41,916 nucleotides of DNA from Paraburkholderia piptadeniae (lineage in GTDB: Bacteria; Pseudomonadota; Gammaproteobacteria; Burkholderiales; Burkholderiaceae). Positions 25,807-35,478 of this stretch are shown piece after piece (the first letter of the stretch is position 1; every line of letters starts with the position of its first letter). Location of the stretch: positions 1 through 41,916 of the forward strand of contig NZ_CYGY02000054.1 of assembly GCF_900007165.1 (NCBI RefSeq). Direction: 5' to 3'. The position numbers and the translations under genes were made by a program. The notes beneath the pieces were generated by a model, which worked only from the letters and a program-made list of their open reading frames with translations, did not search any database and was not told the DNA's origin.

Positions 25807-26150
25807 GTGAATTCTCCAGATTCCAGTAAGTCGTGAAGCCGCGCCAGCCATCGCGGCGCGGCATCGAGGATGAAAGGATAAAAGAAATGCCCGGATGACG
25901 CTCGCGTGCCCCCGTCCGCCGCCGTCCATCTCTGTCCGGCGTGGACGATGCACGTGCCTTTCGACGCGCTTTCGCGTCGACGGCGCGCAATGCAATGCGC
26001 CCGATACCGTCTGCTAGCACGTTCCAGTGCGCTCGTTGTCGCGGCGCTGTCGTTGCCTTCGCGTCACCACTGCGCGCTGGTGCGCACGCGGCAAGCCTTT
26101 CAAGCTTAGTCCGCGAAACGCGTCGCGGCAGAGCGCATCGGCGGCACCCG
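25807..26150. other. Gap upstream of gnd
   Basis: About 340 bases between gnd and the methyltransferase gene, both on the minus strand. Nothing protein-like with a ribosome binding site was seen. The gnd promoter should lie here, but no clear -35/-10 pair stands out. Confidence 0.45.
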
Positions 26151-26783
26151 TCAAACTTTCGCTGACGGCTGACGTTTCCGGAACACGAGGCTGAAGTTGT
26201 TCGCGGGCATCGCGATCGGTTCGTCGCACGCAAAGCCCGCTGCGTCCGCGAGCGCGACGACGCCCTCCATGTCGCGCACGCCCCATGCGGGATTGCGGCT
26301 TCTCAACTGCTCGTCGAATGCCGCGTTGCTGGGCGCCGTATGCGCGCCGCCGCGCCGGTACGGCCCGTACAGATAGAGCACGCCGCCCGGACCGATGAGC
26401 CGCCCCGCGCCGTCGATCAGCGCCTGCGCCGATGCCCACGGCGAAATATGGATCATGTTGATGCAGACGATCGCGTCGGCGGCATCGATGCCCCATTGGG
26501 CATCGCGCACATCGAGCGCGAGCGGCGCGCGCACGTTGGACAGACCGCTCGCCGCCGTCCATGCGGCGATCGACGAGCGCGCGCCTTCGTCGGGATCGCT
26601 CGGCTGCCAGACGAGTTGCGGCAGCGCCGCGGCGAAGTGGATCGCATGCTGGCCCGTGCCGCTCGCGATTTCGAGCACGGTGCCCGTGGCGGGCAGCACG
26701 CGTTCGAGCACGGCGAGGATCGGCTCGCGGTTGCGCTCGGTGGCAGGCGCGTGTTGACGCGCGTTGAGATCAGGCGTGTTCAT
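26151..26783 (-). CDS. DUF938 SAM-dependent methyltransferase
   Basis: A 210-residue class I methyltransferase of the DUF938 family. The SAM-binding motif VLEIASGTGQHAIHFA (about 36-51) is followed by the acidic loop PSDPDEGARSSI and the conserved INMIHISPW. Its substrate is unknown. It is a single gene between gnd and the sirtuin gene on the same strand, with 108 bases to the sirtuin stop. Confidence 0.9.
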   Translation of the reverse strand: MNTPDLNARQHAPATERNREPILAVLERVLPATGTVLEIASGTGQHAIHFAAALPQLVWQPSDPDEGARSSIAAWTAASGLSNVRAPLALDVRDAQWGIDAADAIVCINMIHISPWASAQALIDGAGRLIGPGGVLYLYGPYRRGGAHTAPSNAAFDEQLRSRNPAWGVRDMEGVVALADAAGFACDEPIAMPANNFSLVFRKRQPSAKV

Positions 26784-26891
26784 CGTGATTAGTACCTCAT
26801 GATCCGGTACGGACGGGTACGCAGTTACGCGAGGCCGCGATCATACGCGAGCGCATTGAAAGTCTCATGGGAAATCGCGCAAGCCGGTCCG

Positions 26892-27749
26892 TCAGCCCAC
26901 GGTGAGACTCGCCGCCAGCGCCGCGAGCGCATCGCCGCACGGCGCCTGCACTTTTAGCGACAGCAACGGATCGGCGCGCGTGCGCCCGAGATTGATCGCG
27001 GCAATCGGCTTGCCCATCTTCTGCGCCCATACGCAGAAACGATAGCCCGAATACACCATCAGCGACGAGCCGACGACGAGCACCCCATCGGCGGCCTCGA
27101 GCGCGTGCGTCGCGGCTTCGACGCGCGGCTTCGGCACGTTCTCGCCGAAGAACACCACGGCCGGCTTCAACAGGCCGCCGCAATCGGGGCACGCGGGCAC
27201 GCGAAACGCGCCGAGGTCATGCCATTCGAGATGCGCATCGCCATCGGCGGCGGGTTCGGCGATCGCATCGAGCAACGCGGGGTTATCGTCGATCAGCCTC
27301 TGCTGGATCGACGCGCGCGAATGCCGCGCGCCGCAATCGAGGCACGCCACCGCGCCGATGCTGCCGTGCAGCTCGATCACTTCGCTGCTGCCCGCGCGCT
27401 GATGCAGGCCGTCAACGTTCTGCGTGACGAGCGAGCGCACATGCCTCGCGGCTTCGAGCCGCGCGAGCGCGCGATGCGCGGCGTTCGGCAGGGCCTGCGC
27501 GACAACGGGCCAGCCGATCGTGCTGCGCGCCCAGTACCGCTGACGCGACGCGACCGAGCCGAGAAATTCCTGCAGCGTGATGGGCGGCGAGCGCTTCCAT
27601 TCGCCGTTTTCGTCGCGATAGCCGGGGATGCCGGAATCGGTGCTGATGCCCGCGCCCGTCAGCACGAAAAGCCGTGGATGGAGTTCGACGAAATCTTGCA
27701 GCGCGGCAAGCGCCTGGGGTTCGATCAGCGGGAGCGGGAGGTCTTTCAT
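26892..27749 (-). CDS. Sir2-family NAD-dependent protein deacetylase
   Basis: A 285-residue sirtuin. NAD-binding GAGIS at 32-36 and TQNVDGLH at 109-116 are present. His128 in ELHGS is the catalytic base. A structural zinc is held by C136/C139 and C187/C190. The active site appears complete. Sirtuins remove acyl groups from lysines using NAD+. The length and motifs suit the class II-like enzymes of proteobacteria. The frame is open further upstream, but the ATG at 27749 fits the usual N-terminus. Confidence 0.92.
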   Translation of the reverse strand: MKDLPLPLIEPQALAALQDFVELHPRLFVLTGAGISTDSGIPGYRDENGEWKRSPPITLQEFLGSVASRQRYWARSTIGWPVVAQALPNAAHRALARLEAARHVRSLVTQNVDGLHQRAGSSEVIELHGSIGAVACLDCGARHSRASIQQRLIDDNPALLDAIAEPAADGDAHLEWHDLGAFRVPACPDCGGLLKPAVVFFGENVPKPRVEAATHALEAADGVLVVGSSLMVYSGYRFCVWAQKMGKPIAAINLGRTRADPLLSLKVQAPCGDALAALAASLTVG

Positions 27750-27813
27750 CAGTCGGTCATGATCGGTCAGGCGCAAGCGTGGGGCAGTGTTCTGATGTGG
27801 ACATGTGGCAGGC

Positions 27814-28119
27814 TCAACGCTTTGCACGCGACTTTTGCGGCTTGCGCAGCTTGTTTGTGGGCGTAGACACGGGCGCGTGCCCGGACGTCTTCGCATGCCG
27901 CGCCTCCCACGCGGCCAATGCTGTGCGATACCGTGTGAGCTCGTCTTCGTACAGATCGAAAATGCACGTATCGCAGCCGCTATGACAGCACTCGTCGGGG
28001 TCGGGCCGCGTCGGCGGCGTGGGGCACGGATCGTCGTCAGCCGTGTGGCGCGCGGCCTCGTCTGCAGTCACATCCACTTCCAGAGTTCGGGAGAGCGTCC
28101 AGTATAAGTCGGGCGACAC
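27814..28119 (-). CDS. Oxidoreductase-like domain protein (101 aa)
   Basis: A 101-residue protein with the short oxidoreductase-like domain seen at the N-terminus of some eukaryotic oxidoreductases and in many small proteobacterial proteins: P-x-ECCHSGCDTCIFDLYEDELTRY. Four closely spaced cysteines could bind a metal. The basic C-terminus is KLRKPQKSRAKR. The only long start is a GTG at 28119; an internal start is possible. It lies 64 bases upstream of the sirtuin gene on the same strand. Confidence 0.75.
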   Translation of the reverse strand: MSPDLYWTLSRTLEVDVTADEAARHTADDDPCPTPPTRPDPDECCHSGCDTCIFDLYEDELTRYRTALAAWEARHAKTSGHAPVSTPTNKLRKPQKSRAKR

Positions 28120-28227
28120 GACGGCGCTGTGTCACGCGATACCGTCACGCAATGTCATTACGCAATGTCGTCACGCGCTGCGCACGCGCCGTGCTGCTCG
28201 CCGCATCGCTTGCCATAATCGCGCGCA

Positions 28228-29028
28228 TCATCCGCGCCCGACGAACGGCATCTTGCTCGCCATGATCGTCATGAACTGCACGTTCGCCGACAGCGGCAGG
28301 TTCGCCATATGCAGCACGGCATCGGCGACATATTCGACGTCCATCAGCGGCTCGACGGCGATCGTGCCGTTCGCCTGCGGCACGCCGCGCGCCATCCGCT
28401 CGGCCATTTCCGTCGCGGCGTTGCCGATGTCGATCTGGCCGCAGACGATGTCGTAAGGCCGGCCATCGAGCGACACCGACTTGGTGAGACCCGTGATCGC
28501 GTGCTTGGTCGCCGTATAGGCGATGCTCAACGGCCGCGGCGCATGCGCGGAGATCGAGCCGTTGTTGATGATGCGGCCGCCCTGCGGCGTCTGCGCCTTC
28601 ATCATCGCGAACGCGGCACGCGTGCAGAGAAACACGCCCGTCAGATTCGTATCGACGACGGAGCGCCAGTCGTCGAGTTCGATCTGGTCGATTTCGACGG
28701 GCGGCGCATTGCGGCCCGCATTGTTGAACAGCACGTCGAGCCGGCCATAACGCAGACGGATCTCATCGAAGAGCGACGCGACGCTCGCCGCGTCCGTCAC
28801 GTCGCACGCGACGGCGAACGCGTCCTCGCCGCGCTCGCGCGCTTCGGCGGCAAGCGCATCGAGCGGGGCCTGCCTGCGTCCCGCGAGCACGACGCTGTAG
28901 CCGTTCGCGAGCAGCTTGCGCGCCGTCGCCTTGCCGATGCCGCTGCCCGCGCCCGTCACGAGCGCGACTTTCTTCGCCGCCTGCCCTTGTACTTGTGCCT
29001 GCGATTGTGCTTCCGGGTGTTGCGTCAC
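28228..29028 (-). CDS. Short-chain dehydrogenase/reductase
   Basis: A 266-residue classical SDR. The cofactor motif TGAGSGIG is at 25-32, NNAG at 102-105, and the catalytic residues are Ser158, Tyr171 and Lys175 (YTATK). AGRR after strand 2 suggests NADP(H) preference. The N-terminus has an odd Gln-rich stretch. It lies 49 bases downstream of the amino-acid binding protein gene on the same strand, so it may belong to that transcript. Substrate unknown. Confidence 0.88.
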   Translation of the reverse strand: MTQHPEAQSQAQVQGQAAKKVALVTGAGSGIGKATARKLLANGYSVVLAGRRQAPLDALAAEARERGEDAFAVACDVTDAASVASLFDEIRLRYGRLDVLFNNAGRNAPPVEIDQIELDDWRSVVDTNLTGVFLCTRAAFAMMKAQTPQGGRIINNGSISAHAPRPLSIAYTATKHAITGLTKSVSLDGRPYDIVCGQIDIGNAATEMAERMARGVPQANGTIAVEPLMDVEYVADAVLHMANLPLSANVQFMTIMASKMPFVGRG

Positions 29029-29077
29029 GACATGTCTCCAGGTTGATCTGCCCGCGACATGCCGCGACGCATGCGCA

Positions 29078-29986
29078 TCAATCGAGCGCGCGGTCGTTCG
29101 GCTTCGCGAACAGCTGCTTCATGTCCGCCGACAACGGGTAGTTCAGGTTGATGCCCTTCGGCGGAATCGGTTGCGTGAACCACTTCTGATAGAGATTCGC
29201 CGCTTCGCCGGAAGTTTGCAAGCGCGCGATCACGCCATCGGCGAGTTTCTTGAAGCCTGGGTCGTCCTTGCGGAACATGCAGCCATACACTTCCGACATC
29301 GGCGACGTGCCCGTGATCAGATACTCGTCCGCGTTCGCCTCTTTCGCCTTCGCGCCGTACAGCAGCGGATCGTCCATCACGAACGCGACGGCGCGCCCCG
29401 TCTTCACGTTGAGGAACGACTCGGCATGATCCTTTGCGCTGATGAGGCGCATGTTCATCGACTTCTCAGCGTTCATCTGGCGCAGCAAGCGCTCTTCGGA
29501 GGTGCCCGCCGTCGTCACGACCGTTTTGTTCGCGAGATCGCCGAAGTCCTTCACGCCCGATTCCTTCTTCACGATCATGCGCACGCCGTACTGGAAGAAG
29601 CTGTTCGAAAACGCGACCTGGTTGTCACGCTCCTTCGTGTGCGTGGTCGAGCCGCATTCGATGTCGATCGTGCCGTTCTGCACGAGCGGGATGCGGTTCT
29701 GCGACGTGATGGGAATCTCGCGAACCTTGAGATCGGGCAGGTTGAGTTCCTTCTTCACCTCGTCGACGATCTTCAGCGCGATCGCCTGCGAATAGCCGAT
29801 CACGTGCTGCTGTTCGTCGTAGTACGAGAACGGCACCGACGACTCGCGCACGCCCAGCGAAATCGCCCCCGTTTCGCGGATCTTCTTCAGCGTCGCGCTC
29901 TGCTCGTCCGCTTGCGCGTGGCTGCATGCGAAGGCCGTCGTCATCAGCGCGGCAAGCGCGGCTCTCGTCATCGTCGTCGTTTTCAT
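29078..29986 (-). CDS. Amino-acid ABC transporter periplasmic binding protein (glutamate/aspartate type)
   Basis: A 302-residue protein with a signal peptide (cleavage likely after SHAQA) and the family-3 solute-binding fold (ISLGVRESSVPFSYYDEQQ, GYSQAIALKIVDEV, DIECGSTTHT). The sequence style is that of GltI-type glutamate/aspartate binding proteins. No permease or ATPase gene is next to it. It follows the D-amino acid dehydrogenase gene by 77 bases on the same strand, suggesting that it brings in a substrate for that enzyme. Confidence 0.9.
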   Translation of the reverse strand: MKTTTMTRAALAALMTTAFACSHAQADEQSATLKKIRETGAISLGVRESSVPFSYYDEQQHVIGYSQAIALKIVDEVKKELNLPDLKVREIPITSQNRIPLVQNGTIDIECGSTTHTKERDNQVAFSNSFFQYGVRMIVKKESGVKDFGDLANKTVVTTAGTSEERLLRQMNAEKSMNMRLISAKDHAESFLNVKTGRAVAFVMDDPLLYGAKAKEANADEYLITGTSPMSEVYGCMFRKDDPGFKKLADGVIARLQTSGEAANLYQKWFTQPIPPKGINLNYPLSADMKQLFAKPNDRALD

Positions 29987-30063
29987 GTCTTCTCCTGAGT
30001 GTTGGTGTAGCGGTTGTTGTTTATATGGCTGCTTTTGATGCAGGCTTTATGGATGCAACGGGT

Positions 30064-31323
30064 TCAGCGGTCGTATGCATAGGCCGCGATGTCGATGGAT
30101 GGCTCGCGCCCCGCGATCGCATCGGCGATCACGCGCGCGCTGCCGCACGCGAGCGTGAAGCCCAGCGCGCCGTGGCCCGTATTGAGCCACAGGTTCCGGT
30201 ACGGCGTCCTGCCGATCAACGGTTTCGAATCCGGCGTCGCGGGACGGTGGCCGCACCAGGTCTGCGCGTTCGCGTAATCGCCGGCGGCGGGAAAGATCTC
30301 CTGCGCTTGGCGCTTCAGCAGCGCGATGCGCCCCGCTCGCTGCGCGTCCTTCAGGCCCGCGATCTCGACCATGCCCGCGATCCGCAGACGCCCGCCCAGC
30401 GGCGCATACACGACCTTGCGATGCAGGTCCGTCACGCTGACGCCCGGCGTGTTGCGCGGATCGGCGTCGCGAATCGTGAGGCTGTAGCCCGTCAGCGGAT
30501 AGACGGGCAGACGCACGCCGAGCGCGCCGAGCAACGGCACGCTGCCGAGCCCGAGCGCGACGACGAACGCATCCGCTTCGATATCGCCGCCCGCCGTCCG
30601 CGCCGCGACGATGCGCGAGCCGTCGCTCACGAGTTCTCGCACGCGCGTCTCGTAGCGGATCGTCACGCCGTTGCGCCGTTGCAGCACGTCCGCGAGCGCC
30701 GAGGTGAAGCGCTGACAGTCGCCCGCCTCCTCCGACGGCGTATGGATGCCGCCCGCGAGCAACGGCTGCGCGCGCGCGAGCGCCGGTTCGAGCGCGGCGC
30801 ACTGGCTCGCGTCGAGCGCGCGCTGATCGGAGCCCGCCTCGACGAGCAGTTCCATCTTGTGCCGCGCGCGTTCGAACTCGCGCGCATCGCGATAGACGAC
30901 GAGCTTGCCGTTGCGCACGTAGTCGAACGAGTCGGACACAAGCGGCTCGCTCCCGACGATCTCATGCAACGCCGCCTTGCTGAGCGCGCCGAGGCTCAGC
31001 AGTTCGAGCGCCGTCTGCCGCGCGCGGTGGCTGCGGCACGCGAGCAGGAACGCGGCGCACCAGCGCCATTGCCCGACGTCGAAACGCGGAATGAAGCGCA
31101 GCGCCGAGTCGCGCTTCAGGAGCCACGCGGGCAGCTTCGGCAGCACGGCCGGGTCGGCGAGCGGCGCGACATAGCTGTAGCTCAGTTGCCCGCCGTTGGC
31201 GAAGCTCGCTTCGAGCGCCGCGCCGTCGCGCGCTTCGACGATCGTCACGTCGTGGCCGTCGCGGGCCAGACTCCAGGCCGTCGTCAGACCGACGACGCCC
31301 GCTCCGAGGACACACACATGCAT
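30064..31323 (-). CDS. D-amino acid dehydrogenase, DadA-like
   Basis: A 419-residue FAD oxidoreductase of the DAO family. It opens with the dinucleotide motif VLGAGVVGLTTAWSLA and ends with the FAD-binding GHGALGFTLACGSA. Length and layout match DadA, which oxidises D-amino acids to keto acids and ammonia and passes electrons to the respiratory chain at the inner membrane. The LysR gene upstream and the binding protein gene downstream, all on one strand, point to a D-amino acid use unit. Confidence 0.88.
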   Translation of the reverse strand: MHVCVLGAGVVGLTTAWSLARDGHDVTIVEARDGAALEASFANGGQLSYSYVAPLADPAVLPKLPAWLLKRDSALRFIPRFDVGQWRWCAAFLLACRSHRARQTALELLSLGALSKAALHEIVGSEPLVSDSFDYVRNGKLVVYRDAREFERARHKMELLVEAGSDQRALDASQCAALEPALARAQPLLAGGIHTPSEEAGDCQRFTSALADVLQRRNGVTIRYETRVRELVSDGSRIVAARTAGGDIEADAFVVALGLGSVPLLGALGVRLPVYPLTGYSLTIRDADPRNTPGVSVTDLHRKVVYAPLGGRLRIAGMVEIAGLKDAQRAGRIALLKRQAQEIFPAAGDYANAQTWCGHRPATPDSKPLIGRTPYRNLWLNTGHGALGFTLACGSARVIADAIAGREPSIDIAAYAYDR

Positions 31324-31478
31324 GAATGCTCACTACCCTTGCGTTTTCATTGCAGGCGAGTGTCGCGCGCCGAAATCGCCGCATCAAATGACGGAAAGCG
31401 CGGTTGCATAACCTTAGGTTAAGTCGTTGCAGGAGCGCTTCACGTCGGATATCGGCGTTTCGCGCCAGCCGTGCGCGA

Positions 31479-32354
31479 TTACGCGAAGCGCGCGCGCAGC
31501 ACGTCGATGAACGCGTTGCCCGCCTGCGAGGTCATGCCGCCATCGCGCCACAACGCATACACGCCGACCGACAGCGGCGGCGCGATCGGCCGCACGGTCA
31601 CGGCTTCCGCGCCGCTCTTCGCGGTCAGCTCGTCGAGCAGCGCGTAGCCGATGCCGCGCGCGGCCAGTGCGCGGGCGACATGCCACGTCTGCGCCTCGAC
31701 GGCGGGCACATGTCCGTCAAGACCGAGCGCATGCAGCGCATTGCCGATCAGCTCGCCGAGCGGATCGACATTGCCGATGCTGATCCAGTCGCCTTCGACG
31801 AACGCCTGCAGCGTCAGCGGCTCGTCCGCCGGATTGTCGTCGCGCGGGCCGACGCATACGACGGGCGTGCGCCCCAGCTCGACGGACGCGATGCCCGGGC
31901 GCGCCGGCGGATTCAGCGCGACGGCGAGATCGAGATCGCGCGTGAGCAGCGCGTTCAGCAGCTCTTCCGTGTGCCGCGTCTGGATCTTCAGCGACACGCG
32001 CGGGTACGCGGCCCGGAACGCTTCGACGGTCGATGGAATCAGGCTCAAGCCAAGGCTCGGCAGACAGCCGATGCGCAAATGCCCCTCGGGTTGCAGCGCG
32101 AGATTGCGCGCGAGATCGCGGATGCTGTCGAGGCTCGTCTGCAGCTTCTGCGTTTCGGAGAACAGCAGTTCGGCTTCGCGCGTCGGCTGCAGGCGGCCGT
32201 GCACGCGATTGAAGAGCGTCAGGCCGACGCTGCGCTCCGCATGCGCGAGCACCTTGCTCACGGCGGGCTGCGAAACGCACAGCAATTCGGCCGCCTTCGA
32301 CAGCGAGCCGGTGCGCATGATGGCGTGGAAGACTTCGATGTGGCGCAGGCGCAT
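31479..32354 (-). CDS. LysR-family regulator beside the D-amino acid genes
   Basis: A 291-residue LysR protein with the N-terminal winged helix-turn-helix MRLRHIEVFHAIMRTGSLSK...VSQPAVSKVLAHAE, then an effector-binding domain. The start at 32354 gives the usual LysR N-terminus; the frame is open 15 codons further, to an ATG at 32399. It sits 155 bases upstream of the D-amino acid dehydrogenase gene on the same strand, an unusual arrangement for LysR regulators, which are most often divergent from their targets. The polysaccharide deacetylase gene is divergent from it. Confidence 0.87.
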   Translation of the reverse strand: MRLRHIEVFHAIMRTGSLSKAAELLCVSQPAVSKVLAHAERSVGLTLFNRVHGRLQPTREAELLFSETQKLQTSLDSIRDLARNLALQPEGHLRIGCLPSLGLSLIPSTVEAFRAAYPRVSLKIQTRHTEELLNALLTRDLDLAVALNPPARPGIASVELGRTPVVCVGPRDDNPADEPLTLQAFVEGDWISIGNVDPLGELIGNALHALGLDGHVPAVEAQTWHVARALAARGIGYALLDELTAKSGAEAVTVRPIAPPLSVGVYALWRDGGMTSQAGNAFIDVLRARFA

Positions 32355-32523
32355 GGCGCGGGATAGACGTAAGCCGGTGAGTGAAAAGGGGTCAAGCATA
32401 CTGTCTTTCGGAGCCCGCCAAATTCACGACAGGACACGCGCGAATGGTATCGTTCGCGTTTGACGTGCATCACAAGACGCCTGCCTGCCTCGCCAAACGG
32501 AGGGACGGCGGGCGCAACGCCTC

Positions 32524-33384
32524 ATGAATCAACCGAATCCGCCACTGCCGCGCGACGCCGGGTCGGCAGAGCCCGTCCGCCGCTGGCCGCGCGCCGGCAA
32601 TCCGCCGATGTTCAACGCCACGGTCGCGTGGCATGTGCTGATGTTCGCCGGCTGGATATTCGCGCCGTCGGCGTGGCCCTGGTGGGTCGCCGGCATCCTC
32701 GCGAGCCATCTGGTCGTCGTGACGATCGGGCTATGGCCGCGCTCGTCGCTGCTCGGCCCCAACTGGACGCGCCTGCCCGACACGCCGCGCAACGCGGACG
32801 CCGTCGCGCTCACGATCGACGACGGCCCTGACCCTGTCGTCACGCCCAAGGTGCTCGACCTGCTCGACGCGCACGGCGTGCGCGCGACGTTCTTCTGCAT
32901 CGGCGCGCGTGCGCAGCGTCATCCGGCGCTGATGCGCGAAATCGTTGCGCGCGGGCATGCCGTCGAAAACCACTCGCAGGTTCACGTGCATACGTTCTCG
33001 GTCACGTTGCCGCGCGGGCTGACGCGGGAAATCGACGCCGCGCAGCGCACGCTGGAAACGCTGACGGGCGAGCGCCCGATGTTCTTCCGCGCGCCCGCCG
33101 GCCTGCGCAACGTGTTTCTCGAGCCGGTGCTGCAAAAGCTCGACTTGCGGCTCGCCGCGTGGACGCGCCGCGGCTTCGACACCCGCGAGCGCAATCCGCA
33201 GCGCGTGCTGGAGCGGCTCGTCGACGGGCTCGCGGCGCGCGACATCCTGCTCGTGCACGATGCGACGGCGGCGCTGGGCGCATCGGGCGAACCTGTCGTG
33301 CTGGACGTGCTGCCGCGTCTGATCGAAACGGTCAGCGCGCGCGGATTGCGTTTCGTGACGCTGCGCGAAGCGCGCGCCGAGTAA
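32524..33384 (+). CDS. Membrane-anchored polysaccharide deacetylase (NodB domain)
   Basis: A 286-residue protein. Two hydrophobic helices near residues 33-70 (WHVLMFAGWIFA and WWVAGILASHLVVVTIGL) anchor it in the inner membrane. The NodB catalytic domain has the metal and catalytic residues TIDDGPDP (D99, D100), HSQVH (H150, H154) and RAPAG at 189-193, and HD near the C-terminus. Such enzymes de-N-acetylate glycans; the substrate is unknown. It is divergent from the LysR gene. Confidence 0.9.
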   Translation: MNQPNPPLPRDAGSAEPVRRWPRAGNPPMFNATVAWHVLMFAGWIFAPSAWPWWVAGILASHLVVVTIGLWPRSSLLGPNWTRLPDTPRNADAVALTIDDGPDPVVTPKVLDLLDAHGVRATFFCIGARAQRHPALMREIVARGHAVENHSQVHVHTFSVTLPRGLTREIDAAQRTLETLTGERPMFFRAPAGLRNVFLEPVLQKLDLRLAAWTRRGFDTRERNPQRVLERLVDGLAARDILLVHDATAALGASGEPVVLDVLPRLIETVSARGLRFVTLREARAE

Positions 33385-33471
33385 CGGCCCGACGCGCGCG
33401 CGTGAAGCGTGCCCTCGCGTCCTTGCGTGCCGGACCCGGCGCGCGCCGCATCGCACCGGACTGCGCGGCGC

Positions 33472-33726
33472 CTACGCGGCGCGTCGCCGGACGAGATGGT
33501 AGATCACGAGCAGCACGATCGCGCCGATGATCGACGCGATCCAGCCCGCCGCCTGCCCCGGCTGATACCACCCGAGCGCGCGCCCGACATAGCCCGCCAG
33601 CAGCGAGCCGGCAATGCCGATGACGATCGTCATGATGAGACCCATGCTGTCGTCGCCCGGCTTGAGCGCGCGCGCAATCAGGCCGACGATCAATCCGACG
33701 ACTATCGTACCGATGAGGGAAAGCAT
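33472..33726 (-). CDS. GlsB/YeaQ/YmgE-family stress response membrane protein
   Basis: An 84-residue protein with three hydrophobic segments and the family pattern GLIVGLIARALKPG...GIAGSLLAGYVGRALGW...IIGAIVLLVIY. Members are small inner-membrane proteins linked to general stress. GGAGG sits 5 bases before the ATG. It converges with the deacetylase gene. Confidence 0.93.
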   Translation of the reverse strand: MLSLIGTIVVGLIVGLIARALKPGDDSMGLIMTIVIGIAGSLLAGYVGRALGWYQPGQAAGWIASIIGAIVLLVIYHLVRRRAA

Positions 33727-33888
33727 GCGAACCTCCGATGAGAGTGGACACCACGGTGCACTGCTACTGCTCGATACTGCCAGACTGCGCTGCATTTCTG
33801 TATGACTGTGTGACGTGCGTTGTGCGCGATGCGCCGCCGTCACGGCGCGACAGCAAAGTGACTTGCTTCATCGCGCCTGACGCGGCGA

Positions 33889-35310
33889 TCAGATGCGGAA
33901 GTCGGCGGACATGTCGTCGTCAGTGCGCGCCTCGATCTCGCCGCTTCGGCACGCTTTCATAAAAGCGTCATAGTCGCGCTCGACCTGGTCCGCATACGCT
34001 GACGCGTACTCGGCGAGCGCTTCCGAGAACTGGTCGCTGCGGCCGATGTACGCGCCGATCTCGATCGCCTTGCCGCTCGCCTTCGCGTGCGCGCGCGCCA
34101 GCGCCCAGCCGCACAGACGCGCATAGCCGTTCATCTGGTCGACATCGAGCAGATCGACGTTCGGCGTCAGCTTCATGTCGCGCAGTTGACGCACATAGAA
34201 GTGCCCGCCCGTCGGCCCCGTCGACCAGCCCAGAAAAATATCGCTTGCCGCCTGCAGCATGCGCTGCCCCTGTACGATGCGCTCGCCTTCGTGCCGGGGC
34301 TCGGACTTGCGCGAGCCCGCCTTGAAATGCTGCGCGATCACCGAGCGCCGCGCTTCCTTGACTTGCAGGAACAGCGGCTTGCCATGCGGATCTGCCGTGA
34401 GCAGCACGAGGCAGCGCGTGCCCACGCTGCCGACGCCCACCACCTTGAACACGAGATCATGCAGCGCGAAGTTGCCGAGCAGTTCGCGCCGGTCGTCGGA
34501 GAGCGTCTTCAGATAGCCTTCGTACATGCCGTGAATCAGCTTGCGCCAGTCGCCGAGCCTGAACCAGTCGTCCGCGGAATCGAATAGCGTGCTCGAACCG
34601 TGCACATGAAAGAGGCTGGGCGGCGCGTCGCGGATCACATAGCGCTCGCCGTCGCGCTCCGCCATCTTTTCGAGCATGCTTTCGTGCGTGCGGCCGCTCG
34701 CCCTTTCCATCGCACGCCGGATGAGCCGGCGATTCTCCGCGTTCACGGCCATGTCGACCATCCGGTCGAACGTAATGCGCTCGTACCACAGTTCCAGCGC
34801 GCCGCTTTGCGCGTACTGCGCGATGCGGTCGCGGTACTGGTTGGCGGCCGTCATCACGAGATCATAGGCCGCGCCACGGCTGAATCGCATATGCCGCGCC
34901 GCGACGACGAAGCTCGCCGCGAGCCGCTTCAGGTCCCATTCGAAAGGCGCGGCGGACACCTCGTCGAAGTCGTTCAGATCGAAGATCAGCTGGCGCTCGG
35001 GCGTCGCGAAGCCGCCGAAGTTCAGCAGATGCGCATCGCCGCAGATCGGCAGCGTGAGCGTCGTATGCGGCGTCATGCTGAGGTCGTGCGCCTGCACGAT
35101 CGCGCAGCCGCGAAAGAACGCGAACGGCGACACCGTCATGCGGCCATAGCGCAGCGGCACGAGCCGCTCGACGCGACCTTCGCTGCTTTGGCGCAGCAGA
35201 TCGAGCGGGTTGCGATGCATATGGCCGATCGCGCGGTGACTGGAGCGCTTTGCGTGCTCGCGGGCCGCGCGCCCGCTGGCTTCCCGTTCCGCGATGGTGC
35301 TCGCCTTCAT
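33889..35310 (-). CDS. DUF2252 protein
   Basis: A 473-residue DUF2252 protein. The family has a kinase-like fold: LPICGDAHLLNFGGFATPE followed by IFDLNDFDEV resembles the HxD and DFD-type loops of aminoglycoside kinases. The pattern KVVGVGSVGTRCLVLLTAD is also typical. The real activity is unknown. GGAG lies about 5 bases before the ATG. The gene has a long, gene-free upstream region. Confidence 0.88.
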   Translation of the reverse strand: MKASTIAEREASGRAAREHAKRSSHRAIGHMHRNPLDLLRQSSEGRVERLVPLRYGRMTVSPFAFFRGCAIVQAHDLSMTPHTTLTLPICGDAHLLNFGGFATPERQLIFDLNDFDEVSAAPFEWDLKRLAASFVVAARHMRFSRGAAYDLVMTAANQYRDRIAQYAQSGALELWYERITFDRMVDMAVNAENRRLIRRAMERASGRTHESMLEKMAERDGERYVIRDAPPSLFHVHGSSTLFDSADDWFRLGDWRKLIHGMYEGYLKTLSDDRRELLGNFALHDLVFKVVGVGSVGTRCLVLLTADPHGKPLFLQVKEARRSVIAQHFKAGSRKSEPRHEGERIVQGQRMLQAASDIFLGWSTGPTGGHFYVRQLRDMKLTPNVDLLDVDQMNGYARLCGWALARAHAKASGKAIEIGAYIGRSDQFSEALAEYASAYADQVERDYDAFMKACRSGEIEARTDDDMSADFRI

Positions 35311-35410
35311 GCTTTTCTCCGTTCTTTTGAATCAGCTTGCATCGGGCCGCACTGCAACGGCTTGCGGCGACGACGCATCGTGACTTTTGATCGCTTCGGG
35401 CTGGCGTGAA

Positions 35411-35432
35411 TGGTTCGCTCCGTGGTTCGCTC
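35411..35432. repeat. Two exact copies of TGGTTCGCTC
   Basis: The 10-mer is at 35411-35420 and 35423-35432, 12 bases apart, shortly before the decamer array and related to it in its GTTCG core. Confidence 0.7.
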
Positions 35433-35478
35433 GTTCCGTGTTGCGCCGCACAGCGGCGGCAAGTCGCGCTGTGCTCTG

